From assembly GCA_030427885.1 (NCBI GenBank), contig JAUICM010000002.1:124001-188000 (forward strand): a stretch of 64,000 nucleotides of DNA. Direction: 5' to 3'. A program made the translations under genes and the position numbers. Below the pieces are notes generated by a model that was not told the DNA's origin, did not search any database, and was given only the letters and a program-made list of their open reading frames with translations. Numbering within the stretch: the first letter of the stretch is position 1; every line of letters begins with the position of its first letter. Source of the DNA: Rhodothermia bacterium (GTDB lineage Bacteria; Bacteroidota; Rhodothermia; Balneolales; Balneolaceae). Positions 16,841-26,223 of this stretch are shown one piece after another.

Positions 16841-18089
16841 CAACGGTCAGCATAATGCCAAGACCGACCACTAACATAATTAAAATTATACTCATCCCCG
16901 CCCTCTGACTGGCAAACAACAGTGTTACCCAACCTACAAGTATTGGTCCTGCGAAGGATGTGACTTTTCCTGAAAGTGCCAACAGGCCGAACATCTGGTT
17001 TCTATTCTCAACGGGTGCCATTCGCCCCATGAGTGTTCGGCTGGCAGCCTGTACCGGCCCTACAAAAACGCCCAGAATCAATCCCCAGATCCAGAACCAC
17101 AATGATGTTTGCACAAAAATAACCGCAACAACAGGCACTATCAAACCCAGCAAAGAGATCACTATCGTCTTTTTACTTCCTGCCCTGTCGTCAATCCAGG
17201 CAAAGCCATAAGCACCGATTCCTGCCGTTAGATTCAGACCTATCCCGAACAAAAATATATCACTCGTTTCAAACCCAAAGGTACCGGCTGCATAAATTCC
17301 GCCCATAGCAAAGATCGTCGCAAGACCGTCATTATAAAATATTCGGGCGATCAAAAACTTAGTGATATCCTTTTCGGACTTCAGTACTCTGAATCCATCT
17401 TTGAGTTGTTTGAACCCTTTTGAAATAGCCTGATTGTATTTTTTTCGTTTGGATGGATTGTCAGGTGTCCACAAAAAAAATGGAATACTAAAGAATGCAT
17501 ACCAGATACCTGTTAAGAGAAATGTAATCCTAACATTTTGAAATGAACTTTCATCCAGGCCAAGCCATTCCACCCCATTTTCAAAAAAAATAAAGTACCC
17601 GATTACAAGGCAGGCAAGGCCACCGATGTAACCCAGTCCCCAGCCCCAGCCCGACCATCGCCCGATCCTGTCAGAGGGAGACAGATCCGGAAGCATTGCA
17701 TTGTAAAAAATGAGTGACAGCTCCGAACCAAGAGTTGCAAAGAAAGCGGTGATCAGAGAAAACCATAAAAAGTCAATTGATGGTTCAGCGAAATAAAGTA
17801 ATGAGCTACCCAAAACACCCATCACAGTAAAAAAGAATACCCAGGGCTTACGGCGCCCGCCTTCATCGGCGATGGCACCTAATAAGGGAGCTAAAATTGC
17901 AATGAAGATACCAGCGATCCCCACCATGTTGCCCCAAAGAGCTGTTCCTGAATTATAATCTATTGCTATCTGACCTGCGAAATATGCCGAGAATATGAAG
18001 GTTTGAATCATTACAAAATAAGCACTGTTTGCCCAGTCGTACAGTGCCCAGGACATCAATCCCTTTCGTGATCCATTTTTTTCGGTCAT
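16818..18089 (-). CDS. MFS transporter, UMF1 (Atg22-like) family
   Basis: A 423-residue inner-membrane transporter of about 12 helices. The N-terminal ALYDWANSAYFVMIQTFIF and the following ISGTALWG-like loop are characteristic of the UMF1 subgroup of the major facilitator superfamily, related to fungal Atg22 vacuolar effluxers. A basic central loop (TPDNPSKRKKYNQAISKG, about 208-225) separates the two six-helix halves. Substrates of bacterial members are not known. It heads the minus-strand run of overlapping genes (PH proteins, arsN2). A role in exporting what ArsN2 acetylates is possible but only suggested by position. Confidence 0.88.
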   Translation of the reverse strand: MTEKNGSRKGLMSWALYDWANSAYFVMIQTFIFSAYFAGQIAIDYNSGTALWGNMVGIAGIFIAILAPLLGAIADEGGRRKPWVFFFTVMGVLGSSLLYFAEPSIDFLWFSLITAFFATLGSELSLIFYNAMLPDLSPSDRIGRWSGWGWGLGYIGGLACLVIGYFIFFENGVEWLGLDESSFQNVRITFLLTGIWYAFFSIPFFLWTPDNPSKRKKYNQAISKGFKQLKDGFRVLKSEKDITKFLIARIFYNDGLATIFAMGGIYAAGTFGFETSDIFLFGIGLNLTAGIGAYGFAWIDDRAGSKKTIVISLLGLIVPVVAVIFVQTSLWFWIWGLILGVFVGPVQAASRTLMGRMAPVENRNQMFGLLALSGKVTSFAGPILVGWVTLLFASQRAGMSIILIMLVVGLGIMLTVDEKRAPK

Positions 18090-18271
18090 AATAGTTGGTT
18101 AGTGAAAGCTGACCGAATATCGTGCGTGAAAATGACAGTTGAAAGTTGATTATTAAAGCTCATTAATTAGAACCTGTTTAGCTTAAGTTTATTAAGGATT
18201 TGTCTTTTTGATTATTAGCTAGTAGAATATGTGAATAATTCATAAAGGCACTAATTTTTTTATCTACTTGA

Positions 18272-20287
18272 ATGGCAAAAAATGATAAAATACTTATCGA
18301 TGGTATTATTGACGAACGAGTAGTGCTAAAACTACCATCAGCAAAAAGAGACGAAGCATTCGAGTTTTTTTCTTTTGAACAAATTCTTAAAGATTATGAT
18401 TTATCTAATGATGAATTGAAATCAGGTGTTGTTGATGGAAGAAATGATGGTGGAATAGACGGTTTTTTTATTTTCGTAAATGGACACTTGCTTTCTGATC
18501 CTGAGTCTTTCAGTTGGCCAAAGACGGGTTCTGTTTTAGAAGTATGGATCATTACTTGTAAGCATCATGATACTTTCAAACAAGCTCCTTTAGATAATCT
18601 TGCTGCAAGTACAACAGAGCTTCTAGATTTTGCTTTAGAAAGCATTGATTTAAAAGGAGACTACTCAGATCAATTAATTAGTCAGAGAGAAAATCTAAAA
18701 CTTGCCTATCGAAAGGTTTCACCTAGACTTAGTAGTTTTAAAGTAAATTATTGTTATGCTTCTCGAGGAAATACGGATAGACTTGGTGAGTCCATTGAAG
18801 CTAGAGCAGAACAAATCAAACAAATTACTACTGACTCTTTCGGAAAGTGTTCTTCAGAATTTCTGTTTCTAGGTTCTTCAGAACTGATTCAATTATTTAG
18901 ACAGATTCCTAACTTTTCTTTAGAACTGCCCTTTGTTGAAGATTTATCAAGAGGTGAAAGATATGTTCTCCTAGTCAACCTCCAAGATTATTATAATTTT
19001 ATTTCTGAGAACGGAAAACTTAGAAGGTATTTATTCGACTCAAATGTTAGAGATTTTATGGGGCTTAATAGAGTAAATGAAGATATTAAGTCCACTCTTT
19101 TAGATTTGCAATCCCCTGACTTTTGGTGGCTAAATAATGGAGTTACAATATTAGCTACAGGAGCAAGTGTGGTTGGGAAGTCTATTCAAATTGAAGACAT
19201 TCAAATTGTGAATGGGTTACAAACTTCGGAATCAATATTTAGGCACTTTTCAGAAGGAGGAAAGGATCCTAAAAACCGCTCTGTACTCGTTAAAGTTTTA
19301 GTAACAAATGAAGAAACTGTTCGAGATACAATTATTCGAGCTACTAATAATCAAACTACTGTTGAACTAGCATCTCTTCATGCTACTGATAAGATTCAAC
19401 GCGATATTGAAGACATTTTAAAAAAACACGAACTATACTATGAAAGAAGAACAAACTATTATAAAAATCAGGGAATTTCTTCTGAGTTAATATTGACTCC
19501 TTTGTATCTAGCTTCTGGATTCGTGTCACTAATTTTAAAATCACCAGATCAAGCTAGTAGATTAAGATCTCGTTTTATGAGATCAGAAAATTCTTATGAA
19601 AAGGTATTTTCTCAATCAACAGATATAAATGTTTGGCCCCAAATTGCATTTATTCTTAAAAAAACGGATGACTTCCTTGAAAGTGTACGACCAAAAGGAA
19701 ATAGAGGTAGTGAAAGATTCCTAAAGAAAAGGCGCCAAATCCTTAGTTTTTTAACGATATCCAAACTGTTAAATACCTTCAATTTTTCAATACACGATTT
19801 GATTAGTCTGGATTTAGCTAAATTCGAAAAAGCTGAGCTAAAAAAAGCTTGGAAGCTTATGTACTCACCAGATGAAGAATACTACTCGAATACTAAGCGT
19901 TTAAAAAGAAGTCATTTCATTCAATTATGTCAAAAAGCACATGATGAATGGAAAGTTATGGGAATTGAAAGAATTACAAAAGGAGGTGTTAGGGGGCTAA
20001 CAAATATTAAAAGAACCCCAAAAAAAGTAACCAGAGAATTTGCCCTAAAGATTAACTCACTATTGCCAGAACAACCATGGAAACCTGGAGTGCACAAAGG
20101 AATCGTAGCTGAGCTAGGTTGTAGTAACAATGAATATCACTCTGCTGTTGATTTACTAATTGAAGAAGGCCTTAGATATAAACAAATAGATGGTGTAGTT
20201 TTCGACTCTATTGGAAATGTAGTTGCATTTGACGAAGAAAGAGTTGATCCAAATACATTATCATTAAAAAAAGAAGAACCTTATTAA
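18272..20287 (+). CDS. AIPR-family protein (abortive infection phage resistance)
   Basis: A 671-residue protein. An N-terminal nuclease-like region (about 45-110) has DGRNDGGIDGFF (D63) and then EVWIITCKHHD (K97). This is spaced like a PD-(D/E)xK site with Thr where Gln or Glu is usual. The AIPR domain (about 240-490) shows DFWWLNNGVTILA, IQIVNGLQTSESIF, VRDTIIRATNNQT and LYYERRTNYYK, which are family hallmarks. AIPR proteins occur in phage-defence systems, sometimes alone and sometimes beside restriction-modification genes. The C-terminal part (about 600-660) looks like a winged-helix segment. The gene is clearly more AT-rich than its neighbours and stands alone, with 5 bp to the convergent response regulator stop. 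It was probably acquired. Confidence 0.88.
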   Translation: MAKNDKILIDGIIDERVVLKLPSAKRDEAFEFFSFEQILKDYDLSNDELKSGVVDGRNDGGIDGFFIFVNGHLLSDPESFSWPKTGSVLEVWIITCKHHDTFKQAPLDNLAASTTELLDFALESIDLKGDYSDQLISQRENLKLAYRKVSPRLSSFKVNYCYASRGNTDRLGESIEARAEQIKQITTDSFGKCSSEFLFLGSSELIQLFRQIPNFSLELPFVEDLSRGERYVLLVNLQDYYNFISENGKLRRYLFDSNVRDFMGLNRVNEDIKSTLLDLQSPDFWWLNNGVTILATGASVVGKSIQIEDIQIVNGLQTSESIFRHFSEGGKDPKNRSVLVKVLVTNEETVRDTIIRATNNQTTVELASLHATDKIQRDIEDILKKHELYYERRTNYYKNQGISSELILTPLYLASGFVSLILKSPDQASRLRSRFMRSENSYEKVFSQSTDINVWPQIAFILKKTDDFLESVRPKGNRGSERFLKKRRQILSFLTISKLLNTFNFSIHDLISLDLAKFEKAELKKAWKLMYSPDEEYYSNTKRLKRSHFIQLCQKAHDEWKVMGIERITKGGVRGLTNIKRTPKKVTREFALKINSLLPEQPWKPGVHKGIVAELGCSNNEYHSAVDLLIEEGLRYKQIDGVVFDSIGNVVAFDEERVDPNTLSLKKEEPY

Positions 20288-20292
20288 TCAAC

Positions 20293-20991
20293 TTATCCCA
20301 CAAATTTATATCCGAAACCATGCACTGTTAAGATATGCTTTGGGTAGCGACTGTCTTCCTCCAGCTTTTGGCGCAGCCAGGCAATATGTACATCAACTGT
20401 ACGGGTTGAAGGCAAAGCATCATAGCCCCAAACTTCATTAAGCAATTGGTCTCTTGTGAGAATAACGCCTTCATTCTCTGCCAGGAAACGCAATAACTGA
20501 AACTCTTTGGCCGAAAGCGACAGATCTTCCCCTTCCTTCTTGACGGTCATTCTTTTGAAGTCTATGACCACATCATCGAACTCGTAACCTTCAAGTAGCT
20601 CCTTTTTTTGAGGTACCCTTTTTTTCCTTAGCTGGACCTCAACTCTGGCCATGAGCTCCATCATCTCAAAGGGCTTCTGCATATAATCATCTGCCCCGAG
20701 TTTAAGACCTAATACTTTGTCCACAACCTGTCCTTTTGCAGTAAGCATTATGATGGGAGTCTCGATTCTGAGTTGCCTTAGATCACGGCAGATATCCAGC
20801 CCCCCTTTTTTGGGAAGCATCAGATCCAGAATGATCAGATCAAACGCCCCTAGTTTTGCTTTCTCGAAACCGACCAAACCGTCCATTGCCGTTTCAACCT
20901 CATATCGCTCCTCCTCCAACCGGTCGCGAATGGTCATTACCAGACCTGCTTCGTCTTCAATGAGTAATATTTTCGGTAGTTGTTCACCCAT
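20293..20991 (-). CDS. OmpR/PhoB-family response regulator
   Basis: A 232-residue two-component regulator. The receiver domain (about 5-118) carries E12-D13, phospho-acceptor D56 in LIILDLMLP, T84 and K106 in QKPF. The C-terminal winged-helix DNA-binding domain (about 130-230) has LSAKEFQLLRFLAENEG, TRDQLLNEVWGY and RTVDVHIAWLRQKLE. Its start overlaps the end of the histidine kinase gene by 8 bp, so the two are translationally coupled. The likely targets are its own operon and the divergent PDZ/ABC operon. A cluster of TTAACA repeats in the shared upstream region (22962-22998) is a candidate binding site. Confidence 0.96.
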   Translation of the reverse strand: MGEQLPKILLIEDEAGLVMTIRDRLEEERYEVETAMDGLVGFEKAKLGAFDLIILDLMLPKKGGLDICRDLRQLRIETPIIMLTAKGQVVDKVLGLKLGADDYMQKPFEMMELMARVEVQLRKKRVPQKKELLEGYEFDDVVIDFKRMTVKKEGEDLSLSAKEFQLLRFLAENEGVILTRDQLLNEVWGYDALPSTRTVDVHIAWLRQKLEEDSRYPKHILTVHGFGYKFVG

Positions 20992-22912
20992 GATTTACCG
21001 GAATGAGTAATGATATGGTGGTCCCAACATTTACTTTACTGCTCAACCGAACCTCTCCCCTATGGGCTTTTGCTACTTTTTGCACCAGGCTCAAACCAAT
21101 ACCATTTCCTTTCAATTGTTCCTCTATTGGACGCTTTCCTCTGAAAAATGGTTTGAATACCCTTGCTTGTTCATCTTCAGGGATACCTGTTCCTTCATCT
21201 TTCACTGAGATCAACAACATATGTAATTGCTTTGCACCCTGAACATCGGACACAGCCAGCCTGATGGTTTTACTCTCTCCACTAAATTTAATGGCATTTG
21301 TAAGCATATTGGAAATACTAAGGTACAATGCTTCATAATCTGCACGGATGTTTTTAACCTTAGTCACATTAGAATATTCCAATTGAATACCTGATTCTTC
21401 AAGTACTGACCTGAACTCATTCATCAGATCGTGGATAAGCTCATTCACATCAATGTCGGAAAAACTGTAGACTCGTTTTCCGGTTTGAATGCCGGAATAT
21501 TCCATGATCTGGTCGACCATATCACTCAGCCGCCGGCCTTCTTTCAGCATCAGGTAAGCATATTCCTTTTTACGTTCTTCGCTTTGGACAACCCCTTCAT
21601 TCAGGTTTTCTGCAGCTGATCTGATCACCGACAATGGTGTTCTCAATTCATGTGATACCCCTGCAACAAATAACATCTGTTGTTCGGCCAAATCTCTTGA
21701 TCTGGCCGAAAATATCACGATCATTGCCCCACTTACCCCCAAAATGAACAAAATTCCGAAGCTGATGATCAGGTTTCTATTCCTGGTCTTACTCACAAAA
21801 GCATCCAAAGAACCTTCTTTAAAATTTAGCCATAGCTGCCACACTGAATCTCCGCCAATGGAAGCGAATACGGAGGTATTTGACGAACTGTCTTTGATGA
21901 TCTTTCGGTTTTCGGAACTATCAATTTGATTTGAAGTGATCTCCTCAGAATAAAAACTCATATTGGAATTACCCTTCCTAACACGGAACGGAAATTCTTC
22001 ACCTGTACTATCTGTTGACTCCATTTTAGTTTGAAACGACATCGCAAAGGCTGAAGACGCCGAATCTCTCACATGCCAGTTTCCCAGGCCTTCTGTCGCT
22101 TTACTCAACATCAAAAGATTACCGAGCCCTGCTCTGTTAAGATTTGATCTGAAATCAGGCTTACGGTCAAATACCGAGTCTCCTTCAGAATCAAAGTAGA
22201 TCTCAGTCTGGTCATCCAAACCTTTAACAATGCTCAATCGGTATTGATCGCTATATGAATCCGAGAAATATTTTCTGGCCTTATCAGGAATAATCTTCTT
22301 TTTGATGAGGTTATCATCCAGCTTCAGAAGTACTACATCGTCCAGCTGATCCACATTCAACCGCACTTCAATCTGTTTCGCTTTATCGATGTTATCGATC
22401 TGGATCACATCCAGCAACTGAACCGGTATTGTAATAAATGAATGCTGCCCGAATTCAGGAAACGAGTTCCAGGAAAAGAATTTATGATCGGAATTTTCAA
22501 GCACCCAGCTTTCCATGATATCATTTTCATCAACAGGCATGAGCTGAACAGGGTCTGAAGTAAACAAGAAGACTTTTGGATCGCCTACTTCCTGTTTTCT
22601 TACCAGATATACGGAATCAATTAAGCCCGGATATTCAGAAGTACCCAACCAGGTCTGATACGATCTCGCCAGCAATGGAGCTATATCATCATAACTGTCG
22701 GTAACCTGTATCCTGAACGTCTGAGATAGATCCGAGAAAACGCGATTGAAATCAGCCGAGAAATTTTCTGAAGATGCTGATATCGATTCTTCCAAACGTT
22801 GTTTTTCTGCCTCACTGATGCTACCCAGCCATCGATATTGCAATACTGCCAGGGTGATAAGTGCTGACACCATCAAACCAAGAAATCCATATGTGAACCA
22901 TTTATTAGGCAT
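20984..22912 (-). CDS. Membrane sensor histidine kinase
   Basis: A 642-residue sensor kinase. A first transmembrane helix (about 7-25) is followed by a long periplasmic sensor region (about 26-380) of no family I recognise. A second helix (about 384-405) leads to a HisKA domain with the phospho-accepting histidine in SHELRTPL (near 421). The ATPase domain has an N box with NMLTNAIKFS, a G1 box DEGTGIPE and a G2 box GNGIGLSL. It is encoded with the OmpR-type regulator that follows. The large periplasmic region suggests detection of an envelope signal. It is transcribed divergently from the PDZ/NEW3/ABC operon, which is the best guess for its regulon. Confidence 0.95.
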   Translation of the reverse strand: MPNKWFTYGFLGLMVSALITLAVLQYRWLGSISEAEKQRLEESISASSENFSADFNRVFSDLSQTFRIQVTDSYDDIAPLLARSYQTWLGTSEYPGLIDSVYLVRKQEVGDPKVFLFTSDPVQLMPVDENDIMESWVLENSDHKFFSWNSFPEFGQHSFITIPVQLLDVIQIDNIDKAKQIEVRLNVDQLDDVVLLKLDDNLIKKKIIPDKARKYFSDSYSDQYRLSIVKGLDDQTEIYFDSEGDSVFDRKPDFRSNLNRAGLGNLLMLSKATEGLGNWHVRDSASSAFAMSFQTKMESTDSTGEEFPFRVRKGNSNMSFYSEEITSNQIDSSENRKIIKDSSSNTSVFASIGGDSVWQLWLNFKEGSLDAFVSKTRNRNLIISFGILFILGVSGAMIVIFSARSRDLAEQQMLFVAGVSHELRTPLSVIRSAAENLNEGVVQSEERKKEYAYLMLKEGRRLSDMVDQIMEYSGIQTGKRVYSFSDIDVNELIHDLMNEFRSVLEESGIQLEYSNVTKVKNIRADYEALYLSISNMLTNAIKFSGESKTIRLAVSDVQGAKQLHMLLISVKDEGTGIPEDEQARVFKPFFRGKRPIEEQLKGNGIGLSLVQKVAKAHRGEVRLSSKVNVGTTISLLIPVNHG

Positions 22913-22961
22913 GGTTAAAATTACCTTGTTTTGAGGCTATTCAAAAAGATTTAGCATTGAT

Positions 22962-22998
22962 TTAACATCCTTAACAAACATTTTGCGAGTGCTTAACA
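22962..22998. promoter_or_regulatory. Cluster of three TTAACA repeats
   Basis: TTAACA occurs at 22962-22967, 22971-22976 and 22993-22998, in the 146-bp region between the divergent kinase and PDZ genes. The starts are 9 and 22 bp apart, so they are only partly in helical phase. TTAACA-type direct repeats are used by some OmpR/PhoB-family regulators (for example PhoP of Bacillus subtilis). Binding by the regulator at 20293-20991 is inferred. Confidence 0.4.
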
Positions 22999-23058
22999 AC
23001 TCGTTGCTCATCGTTTCGAATATTCGCTCCGTCAATTTAAACATCCAAAAACGAAGCG

Positions 23059-23790
23059 ATGAAAAATATTTTAAACCTCTCATTTGCACTTCTGGTTTTA
23101 TTAATAGCATCCGGAACATCTGAAGCCCAGCAGCGACAAAGACTGGAACTGGACGCTAGCTCAAGTATGATCTTACCTGAATTCAGTGCAGTACTCGAAC
23201 AAGCTGACGGTGAAATAAAAGTTCGGATAAAACTGGGCCGTGAAGAAGCAGAACCCGGTCAGGATGTTCTTGAGCAGGGAGATGTATTGATCATGATGAA
23301 CGGCTCACGGATCGAGGATATCCCCGGACTCAGAGAGGCTTACGAAGCAATAGCAACCGATTCAGATATTAAATTCGGAGTTCGCAGAGGAGATGAACGC
23401 TTCATCATTACCCGGAAAAAAGGAGCTGAAATGGCTGGTGGAGGCGGAATGGTCATGCGTTTTGAAACCGACGGTGATGGTCCTCGCCCAACTATTGTTC
23501 CGGAACTTGGTTTGCTACTTACCGATACCGAGGATGGAAATATTCTGGTAAGTGAGCTACTTCAACCTGTTATGCCCGATGAACTCAAATCGGCAAACAT
23601 TAAGGAATACACGATAAGCGAATTAAATGGACAAAAACCGGGGAATGCAGCTTCCGTTCAACAAATACTTTCTGAGCTGGAAGTGGGCGCAGAAATAGAT
23701 ATTACATTTTCAAAAGCTGGCGATGAAAAATCTATCAGTCTCACCAAATCTGAGCCTCGCGGCAATTTCAACTTCACCATCGATAATTGA
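23059..23790 (+). CDS. Secreted PDZ-domain protein
   Basis: A 243-residue exported protein. A signal peptide (1-23, ending SEA-Q) is followed by one clear PDZ domain (about 45-115; VLEQGDVLIMMNGSRIEDI and IKFGVRRGDE). A second, weaker PDZ-like region lies at about 150-230 (LGLLLTDTEDGNILVSELL, ISELNGQKPGNAASV). No protease domain is present, so it is likely a peptide- or tail-binding adaptor in the periplasm. A Gly/Met-rich patch lies near 126-135. It is the first gene of a plus-strand unit with the NEW3-like protein, an ABC ATPase and two permeases, and is divergent from the two-component system. Confidence 0.82.
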   Translation: MKNILNLSFALLVLLIASGTSEAQQRQRLELDASSSMILPEFSAVLEQADGEIKVRIKLGREEAEPGQDVLEQGDVLIMMNGSRIEDIPGLREAYEAIATDSDIKFGVRRGDERFIITRKKGAEMAGGGGMVMRFETDGDGPRPTIVPELGLLLTDTEDGNILVSELLQPVMPDELKSANIKEYTISELNGQKPGNAASVQQILSELEVGAEIDITFSKAGDEKSISLTKSEPRGNFNFTIDN

Positions 23791-23797
23791 TCTATTC

Positions 23798-25297
23798 ATG
23801 AAACGTCTATTACCTCTTTTTATACTTGGCCTTATTTTTGGGCTTTTGCTTCCTGCTTCGGGAAGTGCTCAAAGTCCTTTTCCAAATGCCCGTGACGACA
23901 GTTATCCCCTCCTGGGACTTAAACGCGCCAAAAGTTCTTATGAGCGTGCCAGAAGTGAGCTTGAACGAAAAAAGGAACTCTTTGAAAAACAATTGATCTC
24001 TAATGAAGAGTTCGAGAGTGCAGAGAATACCTTCTCTGATGCAGAAGTCAATTACCAGCAATCGCTGTTGGTGCTGTTATTCGAACAGCAATTTGTGAGC
24101 ATCAAAAGGGCTGTTAAGTCCCAGACTCAGGATTCCAAGAAGATCGTCCGTGTTACACTCGACAATACTTCCGGAGCTACAGCTGAGTTTGCTCAGGTAG
24201 TGAATATGGAAGATGACCTTTTCCGGTCTCTTCAGCCTGATGTGATCCACAACATATATGTTTCACTCAGCAACGATGACGGGGCGATCATCAGTTCTCC
24301 CTACGAGATCAAAATTGAGCAGCTCAGGAATGGCTCTCCTGAAACGGTACAATTTGAACTACTTCAGGATCTGGACGAGGTCACCGTCAATATTATTTAC
24401 GGAAACGGTTCTTCACGAAATCCTAAGGTATACCTTGAGAAAGACGCCACTGCCAATAAAGTTCTTATTCAATCGGAGCGATTTTCTCAGGAGATCGAAT
24501 TGGGAAGTTCCGCCACTTATGGACTCGGACTTGAGCTTTTTAGCGGACTGAACGATACCTATAAACTTGAAGTACTAAATCTTCCAGCCTCCGTAACCAG
24601 ATATTTCAATGAACAGGGTGCTTCAGGTCGTATCAGCCAGATCAAATTCACAGAAAGCAAGAATAATATATCGGCTAATTTGCAGATATCACTGCCTGAC
24701 CGTCCCACGGATGACGTCCCTATGGACAAACCCATCAGTTTCTATGTGATCGCTGTACCGATCTCTCAACTCGACCAGATCAACAGCCGGTTGAATGAAA
24801 CCTGGACAGAGGCTGATATCAATGCTCTTGAGGTTGGATTTGTTCGCCTGGAAATGATCCCGAGAGGTGTTGGCAGATTGGTTATCAAGGCACCTCAGCT
24901 TTATAACGAAGGAGACGGTGAAAGCCCAGTTGAATTCACCTTCCAGGTGGTCAATGAGGGTTCGCGCCGGCTGGATAATATTGAATTCGAACTGGATGCC
25001 CCTTTCGAATGGGAAAAGAGAATTGAGCCGGCCATCATTCCTTCACTCGGAATTCGTGAAGAGAAAACGGTTAAGCTATATCTGACCCCACCAGAAGATA
25101 TCAGTGTTGGCCGATATGAGACCAGAATGAGGTCTACCAGTCTGTCGGACAGTCAACCGGTTAATGCAGAGGATAAAACCTTTACCGTTCAAATAGCTGC
25201 GCAAGCCAGTGTGCTTGGAACTTCCCTGATCCTGTTTTTGATCATAGGTCTTGTTTCAGGACTGGTATTCTTTGGAATCAAACTCTCGAAGAAATGA
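23798..25297 (+). CDS. Membrane-anchored periplasmic protein with coiled coil and NEW3-like domain
   Basis: A 499-residue protein. I start at the ATG at 23798, eight bases after the PDZ gene stop, because a signal peptide (1-23, ending GSA-Q) follows directly. The order is: a helical coiled-coil segment (about 40-95, with YERARSELERKKELFEKQLIS, reminiscent of membrane-fusion proteins), beta-rich modules (about 110-370), and a NEW3-like Ig domain (about 375-455, with VVNEGSRRLDNIEFELDAP and VGRYETRMRS). A C-terminal membrane anchor (about 470-494) ends in a short basic tail. With its neighbours it suggests an extracytoplasmic component of an ABC transporter. I know of no assigned function. Confidence 0.75.
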   Translation: MKRLLPLFILGLIFGLLLPASGSAQSPFPNARDDSYPLLGLKRAKSSYERARSELERKKELFEKQLISNEEFESAENTFSDAEVNYQQSLLVLLFEQQFVSIKRAVKSQTQDSKKIVRVTLDNTSGATAEFAQVVNMEDDLFRSLQPDVIHNIYVSLSNDDGAIISSPYEIKIEQLRNGSPETVQFELLQDLDEVTVNIIYGNGSSRNPKVYLEKDATANKVLIQSERFSQEIELGSSATYGLGLELFSGLNDTYKLEVLNLPASVTRYFNEQGASGRISQIKFTESKNNISANLQISLPDRPTDDVPMDKPISFYVIAVPISQLDQINSRLNETWTEADINALEVGFVRLEMIPRGVGRLVIKAPQLYNEGDGESPVEFTFQVVNEGSRRLDNIEFELDAPFEWEKRIEPAIIPSLGIREEKTVKLYLTPPEDISVGRYETRMRSTSLSDSQPVNAEDKTFTVQIAAQASVLGTSLILFLIIGLVSGLVFFGIKLSKK

Positions 25298-25359
25298 GGG
25301 AAGCAAAAAGTCAAAGCATAACAAATAAAGAAACCCAAAACTAAATATTAACCCTCGAT

Positions 25360-25401
25360 AATTATGGATTATGAATTACCTCCAATTCAATATCCATAAT
25401 T
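25360..25401 (+). repeat. 18-bp imperfect hairpin upstream of the ABC ATPase gene
   Basis: The arms at 25360-25377 and 25384-25401 are inverted copies with two mismatches around a 6-nt loop (ACCTCC). The hairpin is AT-rich, lies within the putative operon 21 bp before the ATPase start, and lacks a T-tract. It may shape mRNA processing or be a degenerate intergenic repeat. Confidence 0.5.
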
Positions 25402-25422
25402 CAGAATCCAAAACTCAACATC

Positions 25423-26214
25423 ATGGACGATCAACACAACGAAACCATCAAACAAGCACCTCTACTGGAAGCACGTAATCTCACCAAGGTATATGAGGAT
25501 GGTGTGAAAGCACTGGATAATCTACAACTTAAAGTACACCCCGGTGAGATCTTTGCAATGCTCGGCGGAAACGGTGCTGGCAAAACCACTACGATCAATA
25601 TTTTCCTTGATTTTATACAACCTACGAGTGGAAATGCCTTCATCAATGGTGTGGATGTCAACAAGGATCCACTCGAAGCAAAGAAAAATGTTGCCTTTGT
25701 TTCTGAGAACGTTCAGCTCTATCCCAATTTCACTGCTATCCAAAATGTGGATTTCTTTGTCCGTTTGGGTGGAAAAAGCAATTACAAGCGTAATGATTAT
25801 GAAGCCGCACTGCTTCGTGTGGGTTTACAGCGTGAAGCCTTTGACAAAAAGCTGAAGGACTTTTCCAAGGGGATGCGTCAGAAATGTGGAATTGCCATTG
25901 CCATTCTGAAAGATGCCCCTGCTATTCTGTTGGATGAACCAACATCTGGTTTAGACCCAAAGGCAGGAAAAGAATTTACCCGTCTGGTCGGTGAACTTCG
26001 TGATGAAGGTAAAGCGATCCTGATGAGTACTCACGACATCTTCCGGGCCAAAGAGATCGCAGATCATGTGGGCATACTTAATGCCGGTGTTCTGGTTGCT
26101 CAGAAGACTTACAATGAACTGAAAGGCGTAAATCTGGAAAACCTGTATGTAGAATACATGGCAGGCTATATGGAGGAGGCTACTGGTTCACTTATAAACA
26201 GTTTAGCAGAATAA
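25423..26214 (+). CDS. ABC transporter ATP-binding protein
   Basis: A 263-residue ABC ATPase of the ABC-2 exporter type. Walker A is GGNGAGKTT (48-56), the signature is FSKGMRQK (147-154, a variant of LSGGQ-type), Walker B is AILLDEP (167-173), the D-loop is SGLD, and the switch histidine is in MSTHD (H204). It energises the two membrane permeases encoded next in the same direction. The NEW3-like protein and PDZ protein upstream are probably periplasmic partners. The C-terminal 40 residues, after the catalytic core, resemble the regulatory tail of CcmA/NatA-type ATPases. The substrate is not predictable. Confidence 0.95.
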   Translation: MDDQHNETIKQAPLLEARNLTKVYEDGVKALDNLQLKVHPGEIFAMLGGNGAGKTTTINIFLDFIQPTSGNAFINGVDVNKDPLEAKKNVAFVSENVQLYPNFTAIQNVDFFVRLGGKSNYKRNDYEAALLRVGLQREAFDKKLKDFSKGMRQKCGIAIAILKDAPAILLDEPTSGLDPKAGKEFTRLVGELRDEGKAILMSTHDIFRAKEIADHVGILNAGVLVAQKTYNELKGVNLENLYVEYMAGYMEEATGSLINSLAE

Positions 26215-26223
26215 TAATGTATT

